In this document: positions 25,441 to 33,257 of the stretch, piece after piece | Position numbering within the stretch: position 1 is the stretch's first letter | Layout: every line of letters starts with the position of its first letter | DNA from: an uncultured Oscillospiraceae bacterium | GTDB lineage: Bacteria; Bacillota; Clostridia; Oscillospirales; Ruminococcaceae | DNA length: 64,000 nucleotides | NCBI GenBank assembly: GCA_934466475.1 | Contig: CAKSLI010000002.1 | Coordinates: 183,136-247,135, forward strand | Direction of reading: 5' to 3' | The notes under the pieces: generated by a model | Databases searched by the model: none | What the model was told of the DNA's origin: nothing | What the model saw: only the letters and a program-made list of their open reading frames with translations | Program-made: the position numbers and the translations under genes

Positions 25441-26982
25441 TTACTTTATGTAATTGAATATGCTGTTCGGGACAATGGAGCTCGACATCTGGAGGCACGC
25501 ATTGTAAATAGCCTCGTAGGTTTTCATCAGCGTGATCTCAGATTCAAGGTCTGTCGCCTCAAGGGTCTTCTGTCTGTCCTTGAGGTTCAGAATTCTCGTG
25601 TCGAATCTGTCCGTGTTGAACTGTATGTATTCCTCTGCATTACCGAGGTCTGCTATCTCCACCAGCAGGTTCTCCGAGGAAGTAACTATCCTGTCGATGC
25701 AGGCGTTTGCATACTCGATATCGCCGCGCCTGAGCGCAGCGGCAGCGTCTATCGTTACCTGAATATAGTTATTGGAATATGTGGAGCCGTTCTGGATATC
25801 AGGAGCCGTTCCGGAATCGCTCTTGGCAAGGTACACGGAATCGGAAACCTTCTTGCCGTTGCCGTCAAGGTATTCCACCTTCATGTTGCCGTATTCGTCT
25901 ATCGTGGGAGTATGCTTTTCATACTTGAAAGCCTCGTCAAGCTGCGCCTGAATATTTGCAGCGGTGCCGGCTCTGTCGGCGGCTCCCGTAAAAGTGATCG
26001 TCTTCTTGGTGCCGCTCGCGTAAACATCGACCGTGTAAAGCTGACCGTCCTTGAGCTGATCAAGGTTTATGGAGGGTCTCTGCGACACGACTACGGAGCT
26101 TCCGTCAGGCATCGTAAGATTGCCCTCATCATCCAGCACCGGGATCTTGTCAGCGTCCGTAATTCCCGCATTGTTGAAAGAATCCTTTATTCCCTCGCGT
26201 ATGCTGTCCAGGGTATTTCCCTTGAACTTTACGGTGATCGTCTGACCATTCACGTCCAGTCTTACGGAGTTCTGCACATCTCCGGTGAAGAAAGAATCCA
26301 TACGGAACTTTGTGGTTTCGCCGTCCATATCATACCCGCAGCCGGAAACTCCAGCGCCGTTAAAGGATATCTTCATCGCAGACTGAGAATCCACGGTGCC
26401 ATCGTCCTTGAGCACCATTCCTATGCCGATATCTATGAACACATCGCTGGAAAACGGGAACGAACTCTCCTTGTTGTACGCATTTATCGGAACTCCGTGA
26501 TAAAGGAGCTGTGAAGCGTGGCCGCTCTCATCGTACTCTATCGTGAAAGGCTCTGCGCTGTTGCTCTCGCCGCCGAAAATGGCTCTCTCGGCGCTGTCGG
26601 TGTTGAATATGGAAACCATTTCGCGCGCCTTGGTCTCAAGCTGCTCCGCAAGGATATTGAGGTCCGTAGTCTTTTCCTTGGTAGAGTTGCAGGCGTAGAT
26701 CAGCGTTTCACGGACATTCGCCAGCGAATCTGATATCTGGAGCAGGGAGGTCTCCGCCTCGGTGTAGAACTTGTCGGCTACGTCAAGGTTCTCCTTGTAC
26801 TGCTCCGCATGTGAAAGCTGTTTTCTTACCGTGAGCGCCTTGGAAGCCTCCAGCGGAGACTGGCTCGCTCTTGTATACTTTCTGCCGGAATATATCTTAT
26901 TCTCGCAGGAGTACTTCTGCGTGGATATTCTTTTCAGATTCCTGTCATAGTTGCGCAGAAGCGTTGAATTTGTTATCCTCAC
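25441..26982 (-). CDS. flgL: Flagellar hook-filament junction protein FlgL (HAP3)
   Basis: A 513-residue FlgL, longer than the ~300 residues typical. It starts MRITNSTLLRNYDRNLKRI and has the flagellin-type N-terminal coiled coil (QSPLEASKALTVRKQLSHAE), then YTEAETSLLQISDSLANVRE. The C-terminal helix contains QKTLEATDLESEITLMKTYE and ends SSIVPNSIFNYIK. The additional ~200 residues form a variable outer domain in the middle. It lies 13 bases after flgK and joins hook to filament. Confidence 0.94.
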   Translation of the reverse strand: MRITNSTLLRNYDRNLKRISTQKYSCENKIYSGRKYTRASQSPLEASKALTVRKQLSHAEQYKENLDVADKFYTEAETSLLQISDSLANVRETLIYACNSTKEKTTDLNILAEQLETKAREMVSIFNTDSAERAIFGGESNSAEPFTIEYDESGHASQLLYHGVPINAYNKESSFPFSSDVFIDIGIGMVLKDDGTVDSQSAMKISFNGAGVSGCGYDMDGETTKFRMDSFFTGDVQNSVRLDVNGQTITVKFKGNTLDSIREGIKDSFNNAGITDADKIPVLDDEGNLTMPDGSSVVVSQRPSINLDQLKDGQLYTVDVYASGTKKTITFTGAADRAGTAANIQAQLDEAFKYEKHTPTIDEYGNMKVEYLDGNGKKVSDSVYLAKSDSGTAPDIQNGSTYSNNYIQVTIDAAAALRRGDIEYANACIDRIVTSSENLLVEIADLGNAEEYIQFNTDRFDTRILNLKDRQKTLEATDLESEITLMKTYEAIYNACLQMSSSIVPNSIFNYIK

Positions 26983-26995
26983 TCAGTACACCTCC

Positions 26996-28603
26996 TTACA
27001 GACCGACTCTGCCGGTGCCGTTTATCAGCTTATCCAGCGCGTCGTCCATTGTCGTCAGCATTCTGGAGGAAGCGCTGTACCACTTCTGGTAGTTCAGCAT
27101 ATTGATGCCCTCCTCGTCCATCTGCACGCCGGAAACCTCGTCCCGGGCGTCAAGCAGAGTGTTGACGGTAGTCTTAGCCGTTTCATAGCGGCTGGTTTCG
27201 TAGCTTATCGTTTCCGCAAGTCTGTCGCTCATGAATGAGATATACTGATACATATCCCCGCGGAAGTCGTTCTCGTTGCCGAATTTCAGGCTCTCGTCCT
27301 CAAACTTGGACAGCAGGTACAGCACGTTCTTGTTCTGGAGGTTTACAGTTCCGTCCTCGCCAGTGACCTCATCATAGCCATATATAGCCTTGCCGGTGTT
27401 CTCGTCCGTTTTCTTGGACATACCAATCATTGTGGGGTTCTCTTTCCAGATAGTCGAAACATGGATATTCCCCGCCGTGATGACTACCTCAGAATATGTG
27501 CCGTCCATAACGCCGTCGCCGTTCTCATCACGGGTCGGATCGTTCCCGCCTGCGGGATAGCCGACAAACATCTGTCTTGTGGGATCCTCGTCTGCGCCGT
27601 TTGCGGAGTTGAAGGTGTTTGCAAGGGTTCTTGCGAACTCATCGATCGCGCTCTTGAAGTACGCAATACCGTAGGAGCCGTTCTGTCTGCCGGTAGCGTA
27701 AACGCCGTTTCCGTTGAGCATATTTATGTAGGATTTGAGAATACCGGAGTGGAGGTTTACCTCCTCGCCGCTCTCAAAATCAAGGAACGCCTGGCCATTT
27801 TCCTTGTAATTACCGAGAACCAGCGTATTTATCTTGAAATTCTCGCCATCGACCACCTGAACTCCCGCCATCTTGACGGAATAGGTTCCGTTGGAATTCT
27901 GGGAGATAGAGATATCGCCGTAATTTGCAAGCTCGTCAATGTAGTTGTTGAGCTGGTCGTAGAGCTCGTTGGGGCCGTATTCATCGGGGTAGTTTATGAG
28001 CTCCCTCGCGATCCGGTCATTCAGCTTATTCATTTCGCTGAGGAGGTTGTTGACGTAGCCGACAGTGTCCTCCAGCTCGCTGACATAGGTCTGCTCGGTC
28101 TCGTTCAGCTTGGTGCTGTAATCGTTCAGCAGTCTGCACAGGTTCACCGCGGAGTTTGTCGCGATAGTAGCAACCTCGGCGGCGTCAGGACGCTCAACGG
28201 AGTAATCCTGGAGCGCCTTGAAATAAAGCTCCGTGTAGTGCTGAAGTCCATCCGTGTCGATGTTATCGAGAACATCCTCGATATCCGCAAGGATATTCGT
28301 TGTCTTTTCCGTTTCCGCCTCAATGCTGGTGTTTTCGCGGTATCTCTTGTCGATGTACTGGTCGCGGAGCTGGCTCACGCCGTAGGCGTTCACGCCCTGA
28401 CCGGTAAGCGAGAGATTATTCGTGGAGCTCGACCAGCGGAGACTCTGGTTTCCGCTGACGTACATGGAATACACATCTACACGCTGTCTTGTGTAACCGA
28501 CAGTGTTGATGTTGGAAATATTGTTGCCTGCGATATCAAGGTGCTTCTGTGCCACCTGGATAGTGCGCTTCTGTGTTTCAAATCCCAAAAAAGTAGGGCG
28601 CAT
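26996..28603 (-). CDS. flgK: Flagellar hook-associated protein FlgK (HAP1)
   Basis: A 535-residue FlgK. The N-terminus RPTFLGFETQKRTIQVAQKH with DIAGNNISNINTVGYTRQRV is the flagellar rod-hook signature. The C-terminal region has VSGVQMDEEGINMLNYQKWY and SSRMLTTMDDALDKLING, the usual terminal helix. It forms the first junction layer on the hook. The gene is 11 bases after flgN, and AGGAGGAAAATAT precedes its ATG. Confidence 0.95.
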   Translation of the reverse strand: MRPTFLGFETQKRTIQVAQKHLDIAGNNISNINTVGYTRQRVDVYSMYVSGNQSLRWSSSTNNLSLTGQGVNAYGVSQLRDQYIDKRYRENTSIEAETEKTTNILADIEDVLDNIDTDGLQHYTELYFKALQDYSVERPDAAEVATIATNSAVNLCRLLNDYSTKLNETEQTYVSELEDTVGYVNNLLSEMNKLNDRIARELINYPDEYGPNELYDQLNNYIDELANYGDISISQNSNGTYSVKMAGVQVVDGENFKINTLVLGNYKENGQAFLDFESGEEVNLHSGILKSYINMLNGNGVYATGRQNGSYGIAYFKSAIDEFARTLANTFNSANGADEDPTRQMFVGYPAGGNDPTRDENGDGVMDGTYSEVVITAGNIHVSTIWKENPTMIGMSKKTDENTGKAIYGYDEVTGEDGTVNLQNKNVLYLLSKFEDESLKFGNENDFRGDMYQYISFMSDRLAETISYETSRYETAKTTVNTLLDARDEVSGVQMDEEGINMLNYQKWYSASSRMLTTMDDALDKLINGTGRVGL

Positions 28604-28614
28604 ATATTTTCCTC

Positions 28615-29094
28615 CTAAACCTCTCTGAATGCCTTTGCGGAGCTTCCCCTCGTGACCTTTGACGCGTTCTTGTCGTAGGTCTCGGGCTTATTCAGGATCC
28701 CCGCGCGCTTGACGAAATCTGCCTGGTTATCAAGCTTCCGCTTGACTACTTCGTTTGTCTGCTCGTTTATCTCCCGGATATCGTCCACCAGGTCGCCTAT
28801 CTGCTTTGACAGCAGCGTCAGCTTTGCCCGGTATCCCTCGGGAACCTCGTCCATCATCTCGGACAGCTTTCTGTCGGCTATGCCGAGACCCTGAAAAAGC
28901 GCCTGCCGCTTGTTTTCAAGCGACTGGCTCTTCATCACGAACGCCTGCTCCTTATTGAGGGACTCCATGAGCCAGTCTATATCGTCTGCAAGTATCTTTG
29001 TGTGCTTTTTCATCAGGAATTTGTAAAGCTCCCGGTAGAAATCGCAGTCTATTTCAAGGCACTTTGTAACTGCCTGAGCCGTCATCTCGTCCAT
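28615..29094 (-). CDS. flgN: FlgN-type chaperone for FlgK/FlgL
   Basis: A 159-residue helical protein between flgM and flgK, the standard position of flgN. It has a long coiled coil (MKKHTKILADDIDWLMESLN, KLTLLSKQIGDLVDDIREIN) and ends in a basic tail, as FlgN proteins do. It chaperones the hook-associated proteins before export. Its ATG follows the flgM stop by 4 bases. Confidence 0.88.
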   Translation of the reverse strand: MDEMTAQAVTKCLEIDCDFYRELYKFLMKKHTKILADDIDWLMESLNKEQAFVMKSQSLENKRQALFQGLGIADRKLSEMMDEVPEGYRAKLTLLSKQIGDLVDDIREINEQTNEVVKRKLDNQADFVKRAGILNKPETYDKNASKVTRGSSAKAFREV

Positions 29095-29098
29095 GATA

Positions 29099-29362
29099 TC
29101 ACCCGAATATGATGTAGGAAGCGAGCTCGTTTGCCTCCACGCCGGTATCCAGCGCGTCCTTTGCCTCGCTCAGCTCCTGCGGAGTTGCGTCGGCCTGCGC
29201 CGCCGCAGCGATACCCCTCTTTGCAGCCTGGAGCGCGGTATCAAACCCGAACTCCACCCTGTCTGTGTTCCTGACGGTGGAAGCAGCTTCTGCCCTTGGC
29301 GCAGCGCTTTTTCTCGTTGTCTTATAGGCGGACAGTACCCCGTTTATTCTTTTTATTTCCAT
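29099..29362 (-). CDS. flgM: Anti-sigma-28/sigma-D factor FlgM
   Basis: An 87-residue FlgM. The ATG at 29362 (MEIKRINGVLSAYK) is preceded by AAAGGAGG at good spacing, so longer readings to 29410 are not needed. The C-terminal half (LSEAKDALDTGVEANELASYI) resembles the sigma-binding helices; the N-terminal half is disordered-looking, as usual. FlgM holds sigma-28/sigma-D until the hook is complete and is then exported. It is the first gene of the operon, behind a sigma-D type promoter, giving autoregulation. Confidence 0.85.
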   Translation of the reverse strand: MEIKRINGVLSAYKTTRKSAAPRAEAASTVRNTDRVEFGFDTALQAAKRGIAAAAQADATPQELSEAKDALDTGVEANELASYIIFG

Positions 29363-29427
29363 AAAACCTGCCTCCTTTGCTTGTTTTATCCTGCGAAAGG
29401 CATAATACACCTAGTCGCCTAATTATT

Positions 29428-29455
29428 ATATCGGCAGTCCCATGCCAAAACTTTA
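29428..29455 (-). promoter_or_regulatory. Sigma-D (sigma-28) promoter of the flagellar operon
   Basis: Minus strand: TAAA (29452-29455), 16 bases, GCCGATAT (29428-29435). This is the Firmicutes sigma-D pattern TAAA-N14-16-GCCGATAT. The -10 overlaps a TATAAT, so sigma-A might also read it. Confidence 0.85.
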
Positions 29456-29473
29456 GCTTTTTTGCAGAAAAAA

Positions 29474-29504
29474 ATGAAAAACCGCCCCGAATTTTCGGAG
29501 CGGC
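29474..29504 (-). terminator. Terminator of the pilin operon
   Basis: Minus strand: CCGCTCCGA and TCGGGGCGG pair (one T-G) around a 4-base loop and run into TTTTT. It separates the pilin gene at 29518 from the flagellar promoter. Confidence 0.88.
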
Positions 29505-29517
29505 ATCAATTTTCATT

Positions 29518-30291
29518 TTACGGGGCAGTTTCAATGTAATTCTTGTAATACTTTACCCTGTTCACATCATCAGAAGCCTGCGGGATACTGAACACAAACT
29601 TCGTGGAAGACGTCATGTCATATACGTCCCGGTCAGCGCAGGCGCCGATAATTGCGTGGCTTCCGGACACCTTTCCGTCATGGACCATCATATCGCCCAC
29701 GAACGCCGAAGTAGCTTCTCCTGCTGTGTACGCCGGCAGCCTTGCCTCTGTGTAATGAGTTATCAGCACCTTGAAATTGCTGTCTATCATCGCGTAGAAA
29801 TATCCGTCATAGCTGTCTGCCATGTACTCCTTCAGATTATTCAAAAGGTACTTTTCCAGAGCAGTCATGGTGGAAAAATCGTCAGATCTGGACATCAGCA
29901 CGTCGAAATACGAACTGAGGTGCAGTCCCTGAAAGCCTTTCTCGGTGGACTTTGCCTCCAGGAAAAGGTATGTGGCAGCCGTTGGAGCCCCGATCGGGCT
30001 TTCGCTGTCAATAAGTACATTCTTGCCGTCCTTGTAGTAAATTACCGGCACCTGATCACTCTCATAAGTGACAATGGAGCGCTCCGTGAGCTGTGCGCGC
30101 GTAAACGTCAGCTGGCACGCGGAGAAGAAAGCCTCAGCGTTGGAATTGGCGGCAAGCTCCCTTTCAGTGGTGCCGCTCAGCGAGCTGACCGTCATCACCG
30201 TAACGAGTATTGCAATTATGCCGACCACAACGATAAGCTCGATCATCGTGAAGCCTTTTTTGCTTTTCAGTCTGTGAAGGTATTGTATCAT
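29518..30291 (-). CDS. Type IV prepilin-like protein
   Basis: A 257-residue prepilin starting at the ATG at 30291 (MIQYLHRLKSKKGFTMIELIV); upstream codons to 30342 lack a better site. The class III leader is cut after the glycine of KKGFTMIE. The following hydrophobic helix (MIELIVVVGIIAILVTVMTV) keeps Glu5. The large C-terminal domain is beta-rich and unlike the other pilins here. As a larger, single-type protein downstream of the major pilin candidate it is probably a minor pilin or tip adhesin. It ends the pilin operon. Confidence 0.85.
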   Translation of the reverse strand: MIQYLHRLKSKKGFTMIELIVVVGIIAILVTVMTVSSLSGTTERELAANSNAEAFFSACQLTFTRAQLTERSIVTYESDQVPVIYYKDGKNVLIDSESPIGAPTAATYLFLEAKSTEKGFQGLHLSSYFDVLMSRSDDFSTMTALEKYLLNNLKEYMADSYDGYFYAMIDSNFKVLITHYTEARLPAYTAGEATSAFVGDMMVHDGKVSGSHAIIGACADRDVYDMTSSTKFVFSIPQASDDVNRVKYYKNYIETAP

Positions 30292-30324
30292 GCGATATCC
30301 TGCCTTTCCGGATTTATGAGCAAT

Positions 30325-30374
30325 GCTATTATTCAAACGCATATCAGATGTCTGATAAACGCTTGAATAATAGC
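30325..30374. repeat. 50-base nested inverted repeat between two pilin genes
   Basis: GCTATTATTCAAACG (30325) pairs with CGCTTGAATAATAGC (to 30374) with one mismatch. Inside, TATCAGA and TCTGATA pair around TG. The whole can fold as one hairpin. It has no T-run beyond a few bases, so it is more likely an mRNA processing or stabilising element than a terminator. Confidence 0.75.
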
Positions 30375-30445
30375 ACTAATTCCCCGACGGCTTGCGCCGC
30401 CGAGGAACATTGTCTGTGCTTTGATCAGAACTTAACGTTCAGCAA

Positions 30446-31069
30446 TTATGCGTTGCCAAGTGTCAGTGTAGGAGCAGTACCGATAACGGTGTTGCCGTTT
30501 ACGCCAGCCTTAGTGCCGCCGAATGTGAAGGTACCGTTTGCAAAATCACCAGCTGCGGGAAGGGTTGCAGAGCCGAGATCGCCACTTGATGTTGCACCTT
30601 CAACCAGTGTTACGCCAAGAACCTTGCCGTCTCTGATATAAATCATGCCATAGCCCTTCTTCATATCAGAAAGGGTATCAGCAAGATATGCTACGAGCTC
30701 GCTGTCCTTGTTACCGGAGCCTGCTGTAACGGATGAGCCAAGGTGATCAGTGCCACCAAGCCATGTAGTTGCAGGGCTTGCACTTGCCGACCATGTGTTA
30801 GCAGTTGCGCCAACAGTTAATGTGATTGCAACATCGCCAGCGTTTGTGAGAGATGTCTTAGCTGCATCCATCTTGGTAAGGAACTCAGTGGTTCTGTCCT
30901 TGATCTGCTGTGCAGCGGAGTTAGCGGATGTGATTCTGGAATCCTGAACAACACCCATCATGGTAGGAACGAGAATAGCAGCAAGTACGCCGATGATAGC
31001 GATTACTACTACGAGCTCTACGAGTGTAAAGCCCTTCTTGGCCTTGAGAGCCTGAAGCTTCTTTATCAT
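30446..31069 (-). CDS. Type IV major pilin candidate (PilA-like)
   Basis: A 207-residue prepilin. The short leader MIKKLQALKAKKG ends at the G/F cleavage site, followed by FTLVELVVVIAIIGVLAAIL with Glu5. A small C-terminal domain rich in Ala, Thr and Gly has no cysteines. It has the best promoter and Shine-Dalgarno site (AGGAGG) of the pilins and a strong hairpin downstream of its stop, which fits a highly expressed major subunit. The protein at 31335 shares its N-terminal half (SRITSANSAAQQIKDR versus SRIASANQAAKELRDR), so they are duplicates. Confidence 0.88.
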   Translation of the reverse strand: MIKKLQALKAKKGFTLVELVVVIAIIGVLAAILVPTMMGVVQDSRITSANSAAQQIKDRTTEFLTKMDAAKTSLTNAGDVAITLTVGATANTWSASASPATTWLGGTDHLGSSVTAGSGNKDSELVAYLADTLSDMKKGYGMIYIRDGKVLGVTLVEGATSSGDLGSATLPAAGDFANGTFTFGGTKAGVNGNTVIGTAPTLTLGNA

Positions 31070-31171
31070 TGTAAAGACCTCCTGAAAAATAAAAATTTTT
31101 TATGTATAACCCCAGCGAGGCTATATCCATATCAGAACCGCATAGGAGCTATGCTCCCTTGCTGTAATCAT

Positions 31172-31200
31172 ATTATATCCCATAGCCTGAAAAAATGCAA
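31172..31200 (-). promoter_or_regulatory. Sigma-A promoter of the major pilin gene
   Basis: Minus strand: TTGCAT (31195-31200), 17 bases, TATAAT (31172-31177). The ~100-base leader contains GGAGC/GCTCC and CCTC/GGGG hairpins before an A/T tract and AGGAGG. I could not match it to a cyclic-di-GMP riboswitch core. Confidence 0.7.
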
Positions 31201-31334
31201 GTGCTTTTTCAAAAATTTTGAATTAGCGGGGCAAATTCGTATATAATAATCTATTTAGGTCAGTTACTTTTGTGCAAATTGTGTGAAAAAATCATGTAAA
31301 AGACGCCAGGTGTTTTCACACGACCCGCACCGCA

Positions 31335-31943
31335 TTACGGGCGCGGCAGAATCAGCACGGGCGAGGTGCCGACAACAGTGTTGCCCACCATTCCTGCCCT
31401 GTCAGAATCGCCAAAACTGAAATACCCGCTGACAAAATCCTGCGGAACCGGCATGACGCCGACTGCGCTGTCTGCACCCGGTATGACGGAAACGCCGAGC
31501 ACTCTGCCCCCGGAGCAGTGTATCTCGATATACGCGTCATACATGCTGTACAGCGAGTCCGCCATATACGACAGCATTTCGCTGCCCCGCATGGGGACAT
31601 ACGCCGGCGCCTGAACCCTCTCCTGTGTATTCCAGTGGTCAACGCCGTCCTGCCAGTCAGCTGCGCCGTTTCCTCCGGCGAGACTCCACCAGCCGTCCTT
31701 TGCCGTGATCTTCAGCGTGGTATCGCCGCCCGTCATGGGCGTGTTCTGGGTGTCCATGATCGTCAGGAACTCCTGCGCACGGTCGCGCAGCTCCTTTGCC
31801 GCCTGGTTTGCCGAGGCAATGCGGGAATCCGCCACTGCCCCGAACAGCGTAGGCACAAGTATCAGGGAAAGAACGCCTATTATCGCGATGACCACAACAA
31901 GCTCCACTATCGTGAAGCCCCTGTTCTTCACCATTCTATTCAT
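31335..31943 (-). CDS. Type IV prepilin, paralogue of the major pilin candidate
   Basis: A 202-residue prepilin with the start placed at the ATG at 31943 (MNRMVKNRGFTIVELVVVIA). Cleavage follows the glycine of NRGFTIVE. The N-terminal helix and the next ~35 residues closely match the pilin at 30446, while the C-terminal domain differs (tryptophan-rich GWWSLAGGNGAADW). The ribosome-binding site is weak, and repeat copy 2 lies only 21 bases upstream, so the insertion may have changed its transcription. It could be an alternative or minor subunit. Confidence 0.83.
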   Translation of the reverse strand: MNRMVKNRGFTIVELVVVIAIIGVLSLILVPTLFGAVADSRIASANQAAKELRDRAQEFLTIMDTQNTPMTGGDTTLKITAKDGWWSLAGGNGAADWQDGVDHWNTQERVQAPAYVPMRGSEMLSYMADSLYSMYDAYIEIHCSGGRVLGVSVIPGADSAVGVMPVPQDFVSGYFSFGDSDRAGMVGNTVVGTSPVLILPRP

Positions 31944-31964
31944 ATAATCACCAGAATGTATTAT

Positions 31965-32123
31965 GGTCACCTCTAAAAACCTTGTTTGAGTGAAAATGTG
32001 TATAGCACACCGCCTGCTTCAGAAAACCTCCTCGTAAGGCATACAGCCTTACTTCGTCGGCTTTCATCGCATTCGGCGCACTCTACCCATTTTCCCTTTT
32101 CAAACCGGTTTTTAGAGGTTCCC
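31965..32123 (-). mobile_element. MITE-like structured repeat, copy 2 (159-bp deletion form)
   Basis: The same ends as copies 1 and 3, in reverse orientation, flanked by TTAT on both sides (31961-31964 and 32124-32127). Relative to the 230-bp copies it lacks ~75 bases, exactly the part with the GCAAC/GTTGC and GCGACGGC/GCCGTCGC hairpins. It keeps the outer arms and the GTAAGGC/GCCTTAC hairpin. The right-hand TTAT contains the pilT stop codon. Confidence 0.85.
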
Positions 32124-33209
32124 TTATCTTATTGTAAGATATCTTCTGTACTCGTTCGGATCCTGGCAGCGCGTCAGTGCGACCTCGTTCGTGATCTTGC
32201 CCATATTCACGAGCCTTGCAAGATCCTGGTCAAGCGTGAACATTCCGTTCTTCTTACCGGTCGCGATCGCTGTCGGGATCTGGAATATCTTACCCTCGCG
32301 TATCATGGAGCGGATAGCGTCAGTTGCCGCCAGTATCTCCAGTGCCGCGCAGCGTCCCTTGCCGTCTGCGGTGGGGACGAGGGTCTGGGAGATGATTCCT
32401 ACAACGGAGTTTGCGAGCTGGGAGCGTATCTGTCCCTGAGAGTGCGGAGGATATACGTCAATGATACGGTCGATCGTTTCAGCCGCGCCGGTGGTATGCA
32501 GGGTCGAGAATACCAGGTGACCGGTTTCTGCGGCGGTTACGGCTGCGTTGATCGTCTCAAAGTCACGCATCTCACCTACGAGGATAACGTCCGGGTCCTC
32601 ACGGAGAGCCGCACGGAGGGAGCCTGCAAAGCTGTCTACATCCTGACCTATCTCACGCTGGTTCACCATGGACTGCTTGTGGGTGTGCAGATACTCGATA
32701 GGGTCCTCGACTGTGATTATGTGGCAGTTCTTGGAGCGGTTGATGTGGTCTATCATAGCCGCCAGCGTTGTGGACTTACCTGAACCGGTAGGCCCTGTGA
32801 CCAGCACCAGTCCACGCGGAGCCATTGCGAACTCGCCCAGCGTAGCCGGAAGCGACAGATCCGCAAGCGTAGGGATATCGTTTCTCAGAAGTCGGATAGC
32901 AACCGCGTGATATCCTCTCTGGCGGTATACGTTGACTCTGTGACGGAATCCTGCGGTGGACACATACGAGAAGTCGGTGTCCAGACCCTTGGAGATCTGG
33001 GACTTATGCTTGATAGAGGTTATCTGATTTATGATGTTTACGATAATGGGCTCGGTGCAGTCGGGGTATCCGCTCAGCTTCCTTATGGAGCCGTGCAGTC
33101 TTACGACAGGCGGCAGACCGGCGGTGAAGTGCAGGTCCGAGCAGCCGAGCTCGCGCGCCTCATCAAGAATCCTGTTGATGTCCATTACGTTGGTGTTCAT
33201 ACCTTCCAC
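32124..33209 (-). CDS. pilT: Type IV pilus retraction ATPase PilT
   Basis: A 361-residue PilT. Walker A is GPTGSGKSTTLAAMID (~residues 134-149); the Asp box ITVEDPIEYLH, Walker B-type DVILVGEMRD and His box STLHTTGAAETIDR follow. The family signature AIRLLRNDIP near the N-domain is also present. I choose the GTG at 33209 as start because AAAGGAG lies 8 bases upstream; the next ATG at 33200 is too far away. PilT depolymerises pili and gives twitching motility. It lies 48 bases after pilB; its stop sits in the duplicated TTAT of repeat copy 2. Confidence 0.95.
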   Translation of the reverse strand: MEGMNTNVMDINRILDEARELGCSDLHFTAGLPPVVRLHGSIRKLSGYPDCTEPIIVNIINQITSIKHKSQISKGLDTDFSYVSTAGFRHRVNVYRQRGYHAVAIRLLRNDIPTLADLSLPATLGEFAMAPRGLVLVTGPTGSGKSTTLAAMIDHINRSKNCHIITVEDPIEYLHTHKQSMVNQREIGQDVDSFAGSLRAALREDPDVILVGEMRDFETINAAVTAAETGHLVFSTLHTTGAAETIDRIIDVYPPHSQGQIRSQLANSVVGIISQTLVPTADGKGRCAALEILAATDAIRSMIREGKIFQIPTAIATGKKNGMFTLDQDLARLVNMGKITNEVALTRCQDPNEYRRYLTIR

Positions 33210-33257
33210 GTTGATACGCTCCTTTAAATATAATCCGGCGGCATTTCTGCCTGTAAA

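Noticed and set aside
31070..31171. Cyclic-di-GMP riboswitch upstream of the major pilin
   Set aside because: Hairpins are present but the expected cores of class I or II do not appear.
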